Positions 29,619 through 38,216 of a DNA stretch of 64,000 nucleotides are shown here, in pieces. Position 1 is the stretch's first letter, and the number at the start of each line of letters is the position of its first letter. The translations under genes were made by a program, and so were the position numbers. The notes below the pieces were generated by a model that had not been told where the DNA came from, ran no database searches, and saw nothing but the letters and a program-made list of their open reading frames with translations. The DNA is from Novosphingobium colocasiae (GTDB lineage: Bacteria; Pseudomonadota; Alphaproteobacteria; Sphingomonadales; Sphingomonadaceae), in contig NZ_BMZA01000009.1 of NCBI RefSeq assembly GCF_014652555.1, positions 83,426-147,425 of the forward strand, read 5' to 3'.

Positions 29619-31607
29619 TTAAATGCTGAGCTTTTCGAGAATCCGGGGCACGATGGCTTCGGCGGTGAAGCCGAAGCGCGCGAACAACTGCTTGGCCGGG
29701 GCCGAAGCGCCGAACCGGTCAAGCCCGATGTTGAGCCCGCCGTTGCGGCTGACGGCGGTGTAGCGCTCCCAGCCGAGCGTCGTCCCGGCCTCTATCGAGA
29801 CGCGCAGGATCGACGGATCGTTCGGCAGCACCTCGTGCTGATAAGCACTGTCCTGAGCGTGGAACAGTTCCATGCACGGCATCGACACCACATCGGCACC
29901 GATGCCCTGCGCTTCCAAGGCATCGCGCACATTGCAGGCCACTTCGACTTCGGAACCGGTCGCGATCAGGATGACCTGGCGATCGGCCTTGGCGCGGCGC
30001 AGGGTATAGGCCCCGCGCGCCGACAGCATTTCGCCCGAGGTGCGCAGTTGCGGCAGGTTCTGGCGGGTCAGCGCCAGCACGGACGGCGTATCCGGCGTCT
30101 GCAGCGCCATGTTCCAGCACTCGGCCGTCTCGATCAGGTCAGCCGGGCGATAGACGTTGAGATTGGGGATCAGACGCAGGCTCATCACCTGTTCGACCGG
30201 CTGGTGAGTCGGCCCGTCCTCGCCCAGCCCGATCGAATCGTGCGTGAACACATAGATCGCGCGGACCTGCTGAAGCGCAGACAGGCGCACGGCGTTGCGG
30301 CAATAGTCTGAGAAGATCAGGAACGTGCCGCCATAAGGTATGATGCCGCCGTGCAGCGCCATGCCGTTCATCGCGGCGGCCATGCCGAATTCGCGGATGC
30401 CGTAATAGACATAGCGGCCGGCATAGTCTGCGGGCGTGAACGGAGCCTGGCACTTGGCCTTGGTGTTGTTCGAGCCGGTAAGATCGGCCGAACCGCCGAC
30501 CATTTCCGGCACCAGCGGAGCCAGCACGTTCAGCGCGTTTTCCGAAGCCTTGCGGGTCGCGACCGAGGCATCGCCTTCCAGCCAGGCGGCAAAGGCCTTG
30601 GCGGCTTCGTCACCCTCGGGCAGCTCGCCGGCCATGCGGCGGCTGAATTCGCCCGCCTGCGGATCGGCGACCTTGCGCGCTTCCCATGCCTCGCGCGCAG
30701 CCTGTCCGCGCGCGCCGAGCGAGCGCCAGTCGGCAAGGATTTCGGCGGGGATTTCAAACGGGGCGGCAGTCCACCCCAGCACGCCGCGCGCGGCGGCGAT
30801 CTCGGCATCGCCGAGCGGCGAGCCATGAACATCGTGGCCGCCCTGCTTGTTCGGCGCGCCCTTGCCGATCACCGTGCGGCAGGCGACGAGGCTCGGCTTG
30901 GCAGAGGCTGCGGCTTCGCCCAGCGCGCGTTCGATGTCCGCGAAATCATGCCCGTCGCACGAGAACACGTCCCATCCCGAAGCGCGATAGCGCGCGGCGA
31001 TATCTTCGCTGGTCGACAGCGAGGTATCGCCGTCGATGGTGATCCTGTTATCGTCCCACAGCACCTTCAGGCGGCCAAGGCCCAGCGTACCGGCAAGGCC
31101 GATCGCCTCGTGGTTGATGCCTTCCATCAGGCAGCCGTCGCCGGCGACGACCCAGGTGTTGTGATCGACCAGCGCATCGCCGAACGTCGCATTGAGGTGG
31201 CGCTCGGCCATCGCCATGCCCACCGCCATCGCCAGCCCCTGGCCCAGCGGGCCGGTGGTGCATTCGATGCCGGGGATCAGGAAGTTTTCCGGATGGCCAG
31301 CACACACCGAACCCATCTGGCGGAAATTGCGGATGTCCTCCATCGACGGGCTGGCATAGCCGGTCAGGTGGAGCAGCGAATAGATCAGCATCGAGCCGTG
31401 GCCGGCCGACAGCACGAACCGATCGCGGTCCGGCCATTTCGGCGCGGCGGGATCGAACTTGAGGAACTTGGCGAACAGCACCGTCGCCACGTCGGCCATA
31501 CCCATCGGCATGCCGGGATGCCCGCTGTTGGCCGCCTGGACCGCATCCATCGACAGCGCCCGGATGGCGTTGGCCATCGGCGCGAGACGGTCGGGGGTCA
31601 AAGTCAT
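29619..31607 (-). CDS. tkt: Transketolase
   Basis: A 662-residue thiamine diphosphate enzyme. [20 protein letters not shown] is the typical start, [17 protein letters not shown] follows, the ThDP motif is [13 protein letters not shown] with NR(I)TIDG, and the pyrimidine-domain glutamate region is [13 protein letters not shown]. It moves two-carbon units between sugar phosphates in the pentose phosphate pathway. The start [10 protein letters not shown] was taken rather than a frame extension 26 codons upstream. It is the first gene of the tkt-gap-MOSC-pgk operon and divergent from the zapA unit. Confidence 0.96.
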   Translation of the reverse strand: MTLTPDRLAPMANAIRALSMDAVQAANSGHPGMPMGMADVATVLFAKFLKFDPAAPKWPDRDRFVLSAGHGSMLIYSLLHLTGYASPSMEDIRNFRQMGSVCAGHPENFLIPGIECTTGPLGQGLAMAVGMAMAERHLNATFGDALVDHNTWVVAGDGCLMEGINHEAIGLAGTLGLGRLKVLWDDNRITIDGDTSLSTSEDIAARYRASGWDVFSCDGHDFADIERALGEAAASAKPSLVACRTVIGKGAPNKQGGHDVHGSPLGDAEIAAARGVLGWTAAPFEIPAEILADWRSLGARGQAAREAWEARKVADPQAGEFSRRMAGELPEGDEAAKAFAAWLEGDASVATRKASENALNVLAPLVPEMVGGSADLTGSNNTKAKCQAPFTPADYAGRYVYYGIREFGMAAAMNGMALHGGIIPYGGTFLIFSDYCRNAVRLSALQQVRAIYVFTHDSIGLGEDGPTHQPVEQVMSLRLIPNLNVYRPADLIETAECWNMALQTPDTPSVLALTRQNLPQLRTSGEMLSARGAYTLRRAKADRQVILIATGSEVEVACNVRDALEAQGIGADVVSMPCMELFHAQDSAYQHEVLPNDPSILRVSIEAGTTLGWERYTAVSRNGGLNIGLDRFGASAPAKQLFARFGFTAEAIVPRILEKLSI

Positions 31608-31818
31608 GGATGCTTTTTCCGCTAAAGCTGTTGATAAGGCGATTCGATCTCCCCGCCCCTTTAGGCGGAGGGGGGCGCGCGTCAAGTTCAGCGGCCGCGC
31701 GGCCGTAGCCGCGAACTCTCAGCGAACCACGCCCGGATGGCCCCGGCACGGTACAGATCGCTGTGAACAACTGTGGCCAAGTCCTTGCGTTTCACCGCTT
31801 TGCGCGTAGCCAGAATGG

Positions 31819-31992
31819 ATGACCGAGGAACCGATCGCACAGGCGCTTGCGCGGATCGAACTGGCGCTGGACCGGGCAGAAAGCGCCGCACGGGAAGCCG
31901 GTGAACTGGCGCACCGCCACGCCCGGCTCAAAGCCTCGGTGGCACGCAGCCTGCACGAACTCGATTCCCTCCTCGAAAAGACCGGCAAATGA
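31819..31992 (+). CDS. 57-residue coiled-coil protein upstream of zapA
   Basis: An open frame of 58 codons starting ATGACCGAGGAACCG and ending TGA at 31992. The product (MTEEPIAQALARIELALDRA and 37 further residues) is almost entirely charged and amphipathic helix with leucines and alanines in heptad spacing. Many alphaproteobacteria carry a small coiled-coil gene (DUF4164-like) just before zapA and facing tkt. Position and composition match that, although this one is short. A role with ZapA in cell division is inference. Confidence 0.7.
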   Translation: MTEEPIAQALARIELALDRAESAAREAGELAHRHARLKASVARSLHELDSLLEKTGK

Positions 31993-32029
31993 CTGGTAAT
32001 GCTGCATATCCTTCCCGATCGGCAATCTG

Positions 32030-32353
32030 GTGAGCAACGTGGCGATCACGATCGGCGGGCGCAGCTACACGCTTGCCTGCGCCGATGGCGAGGAAGCGCA
32101 TATCCGCAACCTGGGCCGCCTGATCGACGAAAAGGCGGTGGCTGCCGGTGCTGTCGGCCAGTCCGAACCGCGCATGCTGCTGTTCGCCGCGATGCTGCTG
32201 GCGGACGAGATTCACGAGCTCACCGCCAGGCGCGACGGCGCGGCGCAGAAGGCCGATGAGATGGCCCGCCGGATCGACACGCTGGCCGGCCGGGTCGAGA
32301 ATATCGCCGCCTTGCTCGAAACCGCCCTTGAGAGCGCCCGCCACAACGCCTAG
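32030..32353 (+). CDS. zapA: Cell division protein ZapA
   Basis: A 107-residue protein starting at GTG: the ZapA domain VAITIGGRSYTLACADGEE precedes IRNLGRLIDEK, and a C-terminal coiled coil covers residues 60-100. ZapA cross-links FtsZ filaments at the division ring. It follows the 57-codon gene by 37 bases and precedes a candidate 6S RNA and the 5-formyl-THF cyclo-ligase gene, the order known from other proteobacteria. Confidence 0.92.
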   Translation: MSNVAITIGGRSYTLACADGEEAHIRNLGRLIDEKAVAAGAVGQSEPRMLLFAAMLLADEIHELTARRDGAAQKADEMARRIDTLAGRVENIAALLETALESARHNA

Positions 32354-32390
32354 ATGAAGGGCGACGGGATCTGCCCGGCACGAGCCGTTC

Positions 32391-32492
32391 GAACATCCCT
32401 GAGGCTATAAGCAATCCAAGGGGGCTGTCCCTGCCCGCACCCTGGTGCGACGCATATGGTCCCCACCTGACGTTGAGGCGTCAGAGGATTTC
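32391..32492 (+). ncRNA. ssrS: Candidate 6S RNA
   Basis: The spacer between zapA and the cyclo-ligase gene is the usual site of 6S RNA. The sequence folds into a rod: ATCCCTGA (32395-32402) pairs with TCAGAGGAT (32481-32489) with one bulged base, a large internal bubble follows, then GGGG (from 32420) pairs with CCCC (32461-32464), and GCACC/GGTGC (32437-32447) closes the tip. 6S RNA binds the sigma70 holoenzyme through such a bubble. The exact ends are not determined, and the RNA may start further upstream. Confidence 0.6.
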
Positions 32493-32506
32493 TAGGAAAC
32501 CGACCC

Positions 32507-33127
32507 ATGGTGGACCCGTCACCCCCCGCAAATACCCCTCCGATCGATGCCGTGTCCGAAAAGGCGCGGCTGCGCGCCCATTACCGCAAGGCGCGGCGTG
32601 ATCAGGTGGAAGCGTTGCCGCAAGCCTTGCGCGCGCTCGTCCTCAATCGCCCGCCGGCACCCGTCGCCGCGCTGTTCACCGACGATGCCCCGATCGGGCT
32701 GTACCACCCGGTCGGCGCGGAGGCACCGACGCTGGGCTGGGCGCGCTGGCTGATCGAACAGGGCCACACCATCGCCCTGCCCTGGTTCGCCGCCCGCGAT
32801 GATGCCATGCACTTTCGCCGCTGGAGCAATCCGTTCGATGAGGACGAGCTGGCACCGGGGCCGTGGAAGTTCCCGCAGCCATCGGCCGAAGCCGAGGAGC
32901 AGGTCCCCGGCACCGTCATCGTGCCGCTGGTAGCCTTCACCGCCGATGGCCATCGCCTCGGCCAGGGCGCAGGGCATTACGACCGCTGGCTGGCCCGCCA
33001 CCCGCAAACCCGCACCATCGGCCTCGCCTGGGATTGCCAGCTCGCCGACACACTCCCTTGGGAGGGGCACGACCGCATGCTCGACATGATCGTCACCCCC
33101 ACCCGGATCTACGAAGGACAATCCTGA
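32507..33127 (+). CDS. 5-formyltetrahydrofolate cyclo-ligase
   Basis: A 206-residue protein. The family start KARLRAHYRKARRDQ and the C-terminal ATP-binding motif LGQGAGHYDRWLA near residue 160, with IGLAWDCQ after it, identify it. It converts 5-formyl-THF to 5,10-methenyl-THF using ATP. It lies directly after the candidate 6S RNA, as in the ssrS-ygfA arrangement, and its stop overlaps the next start (TGATG). Confidence 0.93.
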   Translation: MVDPSPPANTPPIDAVSEKARLRAHYRKARRDQVEALPQALRALVLNRPPAPVAALFTDDAPIGLYHPVGAEAPTLGWARWLIEQGHTIALPWFAARDDAMHFRRWSNPFDEDELAPGPWKFPQPSAEAEEQVPGTVIVPLVAFTADGHRLGQGAGHYDRWLARHPQTRTIGLAWDCQLADTLPWEGHDRMLDMIVTPTRIYEGQS

Positions 33128-33342
33128 TGCGCGAAGCCCCGACCTGGCGAATCCCGTTCGGTGTGCTGGCGCTTTGCGTTGCGCTGGGCCTGTATGGCAT
33201 GGCCGTGGCAACCTGGATCGCGCCGCTGATCCAGCGCTGGCCGGCGCTGCTGCAGACGCCCGTCTATATCGTGCTGGGCGTGGTCTGGCTGCTTCCGCTC
33301 AAGCGGTTCCTGATCTGGATGGAAACCGGCCGCTGGGGATGA
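33127..33342 (+). CDS. DUF2842 family small membrane protein
   Basis: A 71-residue protein with two hydrophobic helices (about residues 11-32 and 43-58) and the C-terminal block VWLLPLKRFLIWMETGRWG, typical of the DUF2842 proteins that follow the cyclo-ligase gene in alphaproteobacteria. It overlaps that gene's stop by one base. Function unknown. Confidence 0.82.
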   Translation: MREAPTWRIPFGVLALCVALGLYGMAVATWIAPLIQRWPALLQTPVYIVLGVVWLLPLKRFLIWMETGRWG

Positions 33343-33397
33343 ACCGGCAGCTTCAGCACAGATCGAGCATTCACTGCTAACTACTTTGACCGAAAAA

Positions 33398-33427
33398 GAA
33401 AAAGGCCGGGCGAACCCGGCCTTTTTG
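33398..33427. terminator. Bidirectional Rho-independent terminator
   Basis: AAAAAGGCCGGG, a CGAA loop and CCCGGCCTTTTT form a perfect stem with A and T tracts on both sides. It ends the zapA to DUF2842 unit on the plus strand and tRNA-Asp on the minus strand. Confidence 0.9.
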
Positions 33428-33466
33428 CTTGGCTTTCGTCACCGCGACGATCTGCCTTTTCCCAAG

Positions 33467-33543
33467 TGGCGCGAGTGACGGGGCTCGAACCCGCGACCTC
33501 CGGCGTGACAGGCCGGCACTCTAACCAACTGAGCTACACCCGC
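33467..33543 (-). tRNA. tRNA-Asp (GTC)
   Basis: 77 bases reading GCGGGTGTAGCTCAGTTGG at the 5' end, with the anticodon GTC (33507-33509) in loop CTGTCAC, T-loop GGTTCGAGCCC and an encoded CCA end. All four stems pair. It converges on the bidirectional terminator about 40 bases away. Confidence 0.98.
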
Positions 33544-33743
33544 GTTCTGGCGGTTGCGTCCGCTTGGGAGCCGCGCCTCTATGCCAGCACCGGGGGGCTG
33601 TCAACACTGTCCCAACAACCGCCGTGCATTTTTTCGGAATGCCCCCGTCCCGCTGTGGCGACGAACGTGGTGGAAGGCGGATTAACCATATTTTTGTGTG
33701 TTCGCCTGCATGGTCCACCCATCTCAGAGGGGGTCTGGTTTCG

Positions 33744-34196
33744 ATGAAATGGTATCGCAATGCCGGTGCGCTCGTGTTCGTGCCTGCGGCGCTGATCGCC
33801 ACCGGCGCACAGGCGACCAGCCAGCCGGCCGTGGCGACGGACAGCGCCGTCTATGTCGAACGGGTCTCGGCCGGAGCCGGGCGGCGGCTCGAACCGGCCC
33901 GCACGCTGGCACGCGGCGACCGCATCGTCACCGTCGTCACCTGGTATCGGATGGGCGGCCAGGGTGGCTTCGTCATCACCAACCCCCTGCCGCAGCGCCT
34001 TGCCTATCAGGAAAGCGCGCAGGACAATCAGGAGGTCTCTGTCGACGGCGGCCGAAACTGGGGCCGCCTCGAAACGATGCGGGTGGGCAATCGCATGGCG
34101 ACGCCCGAAGACGTGACCCACGTGCGCTGGCGCATTCCGGCAACGATGGCGGCGCAAGGACGCGGCCAGATCGCCTATTCGGGGATCGTGCGGTAA
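33744..34196 (+). CDS. Secreted protein of unknown function, DUF11-like
   Basis: A 150-residue protein preceded by AGAGGGGG. It has a signal peptide (MKWYRNAGALVFVPAALIA, likely cleaved after AQA near residue 24). The mature part has a beta-rich pattern (RDRIVTVVTWYR-type strand, FVITNPLPQRLAY, THVRWRIPATM) resembling the single-domain DUF11-like proteins of sphingomonads. It is probably periplasmic or surface exposed. Family placement is tentative. It starts 200 bases from the tRNA-Asp gene. Confidence 0.7.
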   Translation: MKWYRNAGALVFVPAALIATGAQATSQPAVATDSAVYVERVSAGAGRRLEPARTLARGDRIVTVVTWYRMGGQGGFVITNPLPQRLAYQESAQDNQEVSVDGGRNWGRLETMRVGNRMATPEDVTHVRWRIPATMAAQGRGQIAYSGIVR

Positions 34197-34218
34197 CACA
34201 ACATCGCAGATAACCGCT

Positions 34219-34375
34219 CGTCGCCCTGAACTTGTTTCAGGGCCCATCCATCGGTTTGCGCGGCTTTCGGTGCCGAGCGTCTACGGCACCGAAGGAAAAT
34301 AGCCCGCGAGCCCAGCGCGCGCCCGACCAGTGCGCTTTGCTGCGCGATGGATGCTGAAACGAGTTCAGCATGACG
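34219..34375. repeat. Dispersed inverted repeat, CTGAACTCGTTTCAGG type, copy 2
   Basis: Arms GCCCTGAACTTGTTTCAGGGC at the left and ATGCTGAAACGAGTTCAGCAT at the right are shared with the copy at 24505-24643, while the interior (a TTTCGGTGCCGAGCG..CGGCACCGAA stem) differs. It fills the spacer between the secreted protein and the E2 gene and may act as a terminator for both. Confidence 0.8.
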
Positions 34376-34400
34376 ATAATTGCGGCGGAACTTCCGTGAT

Positions 34401-35708
34401 TTACCCCGCCAGCAGCACCGCCGGCGCTTCCAGCAGCGCCTTCAGCTCCTGCGCGAAGTTGGCCGCGTCCCAGCCGTCGACCACGCGGTGATCGCAGCTC
34501 ATCGAGACGTTCATCAGCTTGCGCTTCTCGATCCGCTCGGTCCCGTCCGCGCCTATGACATAGGCGGGCCGCTCGACGATGCGATTGGGGCCGATGATGC
34601 ACACTTCGGGGCGATTGATGACCGGTGTGGTCGCGATTCCGGCCAGCGGGCCCAGCGAAGTGACCGTCATCGTCGACCCGGAAAGCTCCGCCGGTTTCGC
34701 CGATCCATCGCGCGCAGCCTGTGCCAGCCTGGCAATCTCCTGCGCCAGTTGCCACAGGTTGCGATCCTGCGCATCGCGGATCACCGGGACCATCAGGCCC
34801 GAAGGCGTCTGCGTGGCGATACCCATGTGGACCGCGCCATGGCGCGTCACGATCCCGGCCTCGTCGTCATAGCGGGCATTGAGCATCGGATAGTTGGGCA
34901 CCGTGCGGCAGATCGCCGCGATCAGCAGCGGCAGCAGGGTCAGCTTGGGCCGGTCACCCCGCGCCGCGTTCAACTGCGCGCGCGCTTCTTCCAGCGCGGT
35001 CACGTCGAATTCCTCGACATACGCGAAATGCGGAATGTTGCGCTTTGAAGCGGCCATGTTCTCGGCAATGCGCCGCCTGAGGCCGATGACCCGCACCTCT
35101 TCATCGCGCCCCTTGCGCCCGGCCGGCTGAAAGCCGCCCGCAGCATTGTAGGCGATGAAGGCGTCCAGATCGCTGTGGCGCACGCGGCCATCCTCGGCCG
35201 GGCGCACTTCGCCAAGATCGATGCCAAGATCGCGGGCGCGCTGCCGCACCGCCGGGCTGGCGAGCACTTTCGCGTGGCCCGGCCGGGCGGGTGCCGGTGC
35301 AGCCGCGATGATGGCGGGCGCAACCTGCTCCCTCTCCCCTTCAGGGGAGAGGGTCGGGGAGAGGGGTTGTTCGGCAGGGTCGGGCTTAGCAGATGCAGGA
35401 GCAGGAGCATCCCCCTCTCCCAACCCTCTCCCCTGAAGGAGAGAGGGCTCATCGGCTGCCTCTTCACCGTCAGTCTCGATCACCACCAGCGGCGCGCCGA
35501 TCGCGACGGTGTCGCCCACCGCGCCCGCCACTTCGAGAACGGTGCCCGAAACCGGGCTCTCCATCTCGACAGTCGCCTTGTCGGTCATCATGTCGGCCAG
35601 CCGGCCGTCTTCCTCGACCCGGTCGCCGGGCTGGACGTGCCAGGCAACGATCTCGGCCTCGGCAATGCCTTCGCCGATGTCGGGCAGGCGGAATGTATAG
35701 CGTCCCAT
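34401..35708 (-). CDS. bkdB: Branched-chain 2-oxoacid dehydrogenase, E2 (dihydrolipoyl acyltransferase)
   Basis: A 435-residue E2. The lipoyl domain is residues 1-80 with the lipoylated lysine in MMTDKATVEM (about residue 44), the peripheral-subunit-binding domain about 144-182 (LASPAVRQRARDLGIDLGEV), and the catalytic domain about 200-435 with the active-site histidine block SCDHRVVDGWDAANF. The linker of residues 87-127 is encoded by an in-frame palindromic repeat (35330-35449), seen as SPTLSPEGERE. It transfers branched acyl groups from E1 to CoA. It is last in the E1 alpha-E1 beta-E2 operon; an E3 gene is not present. Confidence 0.94.
   Translation of the reverse strand: MGRYTFRLPDIGEGIAEAEIVAWHVQPGDRVEEDGRLADMMTDKATVEMESPVSGTVLEVAGAVGDTVAIGAPLVVIETDGEEAADEPSLLQGRGLGEGDAPAPASAKPDPAEQPLSPTLSPEGEREQVAPAIIAAAPAPARPGHAKVLASPAVRQRARDLGIDLGEVRPAEDGRVRHSDLDAFIAYNAAGGFQPAGRKGRDEEVRVIGLRRRIAENMAASKRNIPHFAYVEEFDVTALEEARAQLNAARGDRPKLTLLPLLIAAICRTVPNYPMLNARYDDEAGIVTRHGAVHMGIATQTPSGLMVPVIRDAQDRNLWQLAQEIARLAQAARDGSAKPAELSGSTMTVTSLGPLAGIATTPVINRPEVCIIGPNRIVERPAYVIGADGTERIEKRKLMNVSMSCDHRVVDGWDAANFAQELKALLEAPAVLLAG
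35330..35449. repeat. Palindromic repeat element, copy 2, inside the E2 coding sequence
   Basis: The outer arms CCTCTCCCCTTCAGGGGAGAGG (35331-35352) and CTCTCCCCTGAAGGAGAGAG (35427-35446) match the intergenic copies. The interior has the GATGC..GCATC hairpin (35391-35410) at the position of the variable hairpin in other copies. All three minus-strand frames were considered; the frame used by bkdB passes through without a stop. Confidence 0.85.
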
Positions 35709-35716
35709 GGGGCGTC

Positions 35717-36769
35717 TCAGTCCTTCATCAGCCGGTCAATCGCTTCGCCGATGCGCACGGGGCCCGGAAAATACGCCCATTCGAGGCTGTGCGGATAAGG
35801 CGTGTCGAACCCGGTCACCCGCTCTACCGGCGCTTCGAGATGGTAGAAGCAGCGCTCCTGCACCAGCGCCACCAGCTCGGCCCCGAACCCGGAAGTGCGT
35901 GTCGCCTCGTGTATCACCAGGCATTTGCCGGTCTTTTCGACAGACTTCTCCACAGCCTCCGCGTCGATCGGCACCAGCGTGCGCAGATCGATGATATCGG
36001 CATCCACCCCCTTCTCGGCGCAGACCGCCTCGGCGACGTGGATCATCGTGCCGTAGGACAGCACGGTCAGCGCGCTGCCTTCGCGCACCGTGCGCGCCTT
36101 GCCGAGCGGGATGGAATAATAGCCCTCGGGCACCTGGCCGCCGGCATGGCCCTTCCAACTGCGCGCCGGGCGATCGTAATAGCCATCGAACGGGCCATTG
36201 TAGATGCGCTTGGGTTCGAAGAAGATCACCGGATCGTTATCCTCGATCGCCGCGATCAGCAGGCCCTTGGCATCGTGCGGAGTGGACGGGATTACCGTCT
36301 TCAGCCCGGCCACGTGCGTGAACAGCGCTTCGGGGCTCTGGCTGTGCGTCTGACCGCCAAAGATGCCGCCACCGAACGGTGATCGCACGGTGATCGGCGC
36401 GGTAAACTCCCCGCCCGAACGATAGCGCAGCCGCGCCGCTTCGGAGACGAGCTGGTCGTAGCCGGGATAGATATAATCGGCGAACTGGATTTCCGGCACC
36501 GGCCGCAAGCCATAGGCGGCCATGCCCACCGCCGCGCCGATGATGCCGCATTCGTTGATCGGCGTATCGAACACCCGGTTCTTGCCGAACTTGCCCTGCA
36601 AGCCCGCCGTCGCCCGGAATACGCCACCGAAATAGCCGACATCCTCGCCCATGATGACCACATCGGGATCGCGGGCCATCATCAGATGCAGGGCGTCGTT
36701 GATCGCCTCGATCATCGTCATCGGCCGGGTCGCGGCGTCGGGCAGACTGACCGCTTCTTCCTCGATCAT
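35717..36769 (-). CDS. bkdA2: Branched-chain 2-oxoacid dehydrogenase, E1 beta
   Basis: A 350-residue beta subunit. Typical blocks are MGEDVGYFGGVFRAT, NECGIIGAAVGMAAYGLRP, EIQFADYIYPGYDQL, RSPFGGGIFGGQTHSQSPE and the C-terminal transketolase-like IIDLRTLVPID. It forms the E1 heterotetramer with the alpha subunit, one base upstream, and decarboxylates the 2-oxoacids of valine, leucine and isoleucine. E2 follows after 8 bases. Confidence 0.95.
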   Translation of the reverse strand: MIEEEAVSLPDAATRPMTMIEAINDALHLMMARDPDVVIMGEDVGYFGGVFRATAGLQGKFGKNRVFDTPINECGIIGAAVGMAAYGLRPVPEIQFADYIYPGYDQLVSEAARLRYRSGGEFTAPITVRSPFGGGIFGGQTHSQSPEALFTHVAGLKTVIPSTPHDAKGLLIAAIEDNDPVIFFEPKRIYNGPFDGYYDRPARSWKGHAGGQVPEGYYSIPLGKARTVREGSALTVLSYGTMIHVAEAVCAEKGVDADIIDLRTLVPIDAEAVEKSVEKTGKCLVIHEATRTSGFGAELVALVQERCFYHLEAPVERVTGFDTPYPHSLEWAYFPGPVRIGEAIDRLMKD

Positions 36770-36770
36770 G

Positions 36771-38096
36771 TCAGCCTTCCTCCTTCCAATCGGGCCATTT
36801 TATCCGGCGCTCGCGGATCGCCTGATCGGCCTGTTCCTCCAGATGCCAGGGCAGCGTCTCGTAGACGTCCTCGAACATGGTGTGGAACGGGTGGTGCAGG
36901 CCATGGCCGAGGATGCCGTTCTTTTCGGCCGCGCGGGTTGCATCGCGCACTTCTTCGGCCACTTCGCGGTCCATCGTTTCCTGTTGCTCGACCGACCATT
37001 CGCCCAACGCGATAAGGTGGCGCTTCAGCCGCGTGATCGGATCGCCCAGGGGCCACTCCGCCGCCTCGCGCGCCGAGCGGTAGGCCGCCGGATCGTCAGA
37101 GGTGGAATGCCCTTCGGTGCGATACGAGAAATGTTCGATCAGCGTCGGGCCGTGGCCGGACCGGGCCCGGTTGGCGGCCCAGCGCATCGCCGCATAGACC
37201 GCCAGCAGATCGTTGCCGTCCACCCGCAGCCCGGCGATGCCGTGCCCTTGCGCGCGCTGAGCGAAAGTCGCCCGCTCGCCGCCGGCAAATCCCGAAAAGC
37301 TCGATATCGCCCACTGGTTGTTGACGACGTTAAGGACGACCGGCGCGTTGTACACCGCCGCGAAGGTCATGCCGGCGTGGAAATCGCCCTCGGCGCTCGA
37401 TCCTTCGCCGACGAAACCGGTGGCGATGCGGGTATCGCCCTTGATCGCGCTGGCCATTGCCCACCCCACCGCCTGCGGGATCTGCGTCGCGAGGTTGCCC
37501 GAAATGGTGAAAAAGCCGAAATCGCGCGCCGAATACATGATCGGCAACTGACGACCCTTCAGCCGGTCGGCCCGATTGGAATAGATCTGGTTGACCATGT
37601 CCACCAGCGGATAGCCGCGCGAAATCAGCATGCCTTGCTGGCGATAACTGGGAAAGATCATGTCATCGTGCGCCAGAGCAAAGGCGCAGCCGATCGACAC
37701 CGCCTCTTCGCCGGTAGACTTCATGTAGAAGCTGGTCTTGCCCTGCCGCTGTCCGCGATACATCCGGTCGTCGAACGCACGGGTCAGCGCCATCATCCGC
37801 AACGCGCGGCGCAAGTGATCGGCCGAAAGCCCCGGGTCCCATGGCCCCACCGCCCGCGCCTCGTCGTCCAGCACCCGGATCAGCCCGGTGGTGAGACCCC
37901 AGGTGTCGGAGGCCGGACAAGCCTCGTCAGGGCGCGGAGCGGTGCCGGCTGCGGGAATGTCGAGATAGCTGTAGTCTGGCGTATCGCCGGGGCGGAAGCG
38001 TGGCTCGGGGACATGGAGGCTGAGCGGCGCAAGGTTGCCCGGCGCGGCGGCGCGTTCGGCTCCGGCCTGCGGTTCACCCAGCGGATTCACGGCCAT
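36771..38096 (-). CDS. bkdA1: Branched-chain 2-oxoacid dehydrogenase, E1 alpha
   Basis: A 441-residue alpha subunit. The N-terminal extension of about 80 residues is typical of the branched-chain type. TGEEAVSIGCAFAL and SYRQQGMLISRGY precede the ThDP motif GEGSSAEGDFHAGM..NVVNNQW near residue 230, and the phosphorylation-loop-like RTEGHSTSDDPAAYR follows near 320. It is the first gene of the operon, behind a sigma70-type promoter. Loss of isobutyryl, isovaleryl and 2-methylbutyryl groups through this complex feeds propionyl-CoA to the first operon in the window. Confidence 0.95.
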   Translation of the reverse strand: MAVNPLGEPQAGAERAAAPGNLAPLSLHVPEPRFRPGDTPDYSYLDIPAAGTAPRPDEACPASDTWGLTTGLIRVLDDEARAVGPWDPGLSADHLRRALRMMALTRAFDDRMYRGQRQGKTSFYMKSTGEEAVSIGCAFALAHDDMIFPSYRQQGMLISRGYPLVDMVNQIYSNRADRLKGRQLPIMYSARDFGFFTISGNLATQIPQAVGWAMASAIKGDTRIATGFVGEGSSAEGDFHAGMTFAAVYNAPVVLNVVNNQWAISSFSGFAGGERATFAQRAQGHGIAGLRVDGNDLLAVYAAMRWAANRARSGHGPTLIEHFSYRTEGHSTSDDPAAYRSAREAAEWPLGDPITRLKRHLIALGEWSVEQQETMDREVAEEVRDATRAAEKNGILGHGLHHPFHTMFEDVYETLPWHLEEQADQAIRERRIKWPDWKEEG

Positions 38097-38172
38097 GCTG
38101 TCGCTCTCCCGAAAAGAGCCTGACCGACAGGAATCGGAAATTCAGGCTTATCGTATATTCCGTTAATGCGTT

Positions 38173-38200
38173 ATAATATTTCTCTCACTCGCAATGTCAA
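38173..38200 (-). promoter_or_regulatory. Sigma70-type promoter of the branched-chain dehydrogenase operon
   Basis: On the minus strand, TTGACA (38200-38195) and TATTAT (38178-38173) are separated by 16 bases in a conspicuously A+T-rich stretch, about 75 bases upstream of the E1 alpha start and just after thyA. An exact -35 box and near-exact -10 box are uncommon in this GC-rich genome. Confidence 0.6.
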
Positions 38201-38216
38201 TCCTCTCCCATCTGCG

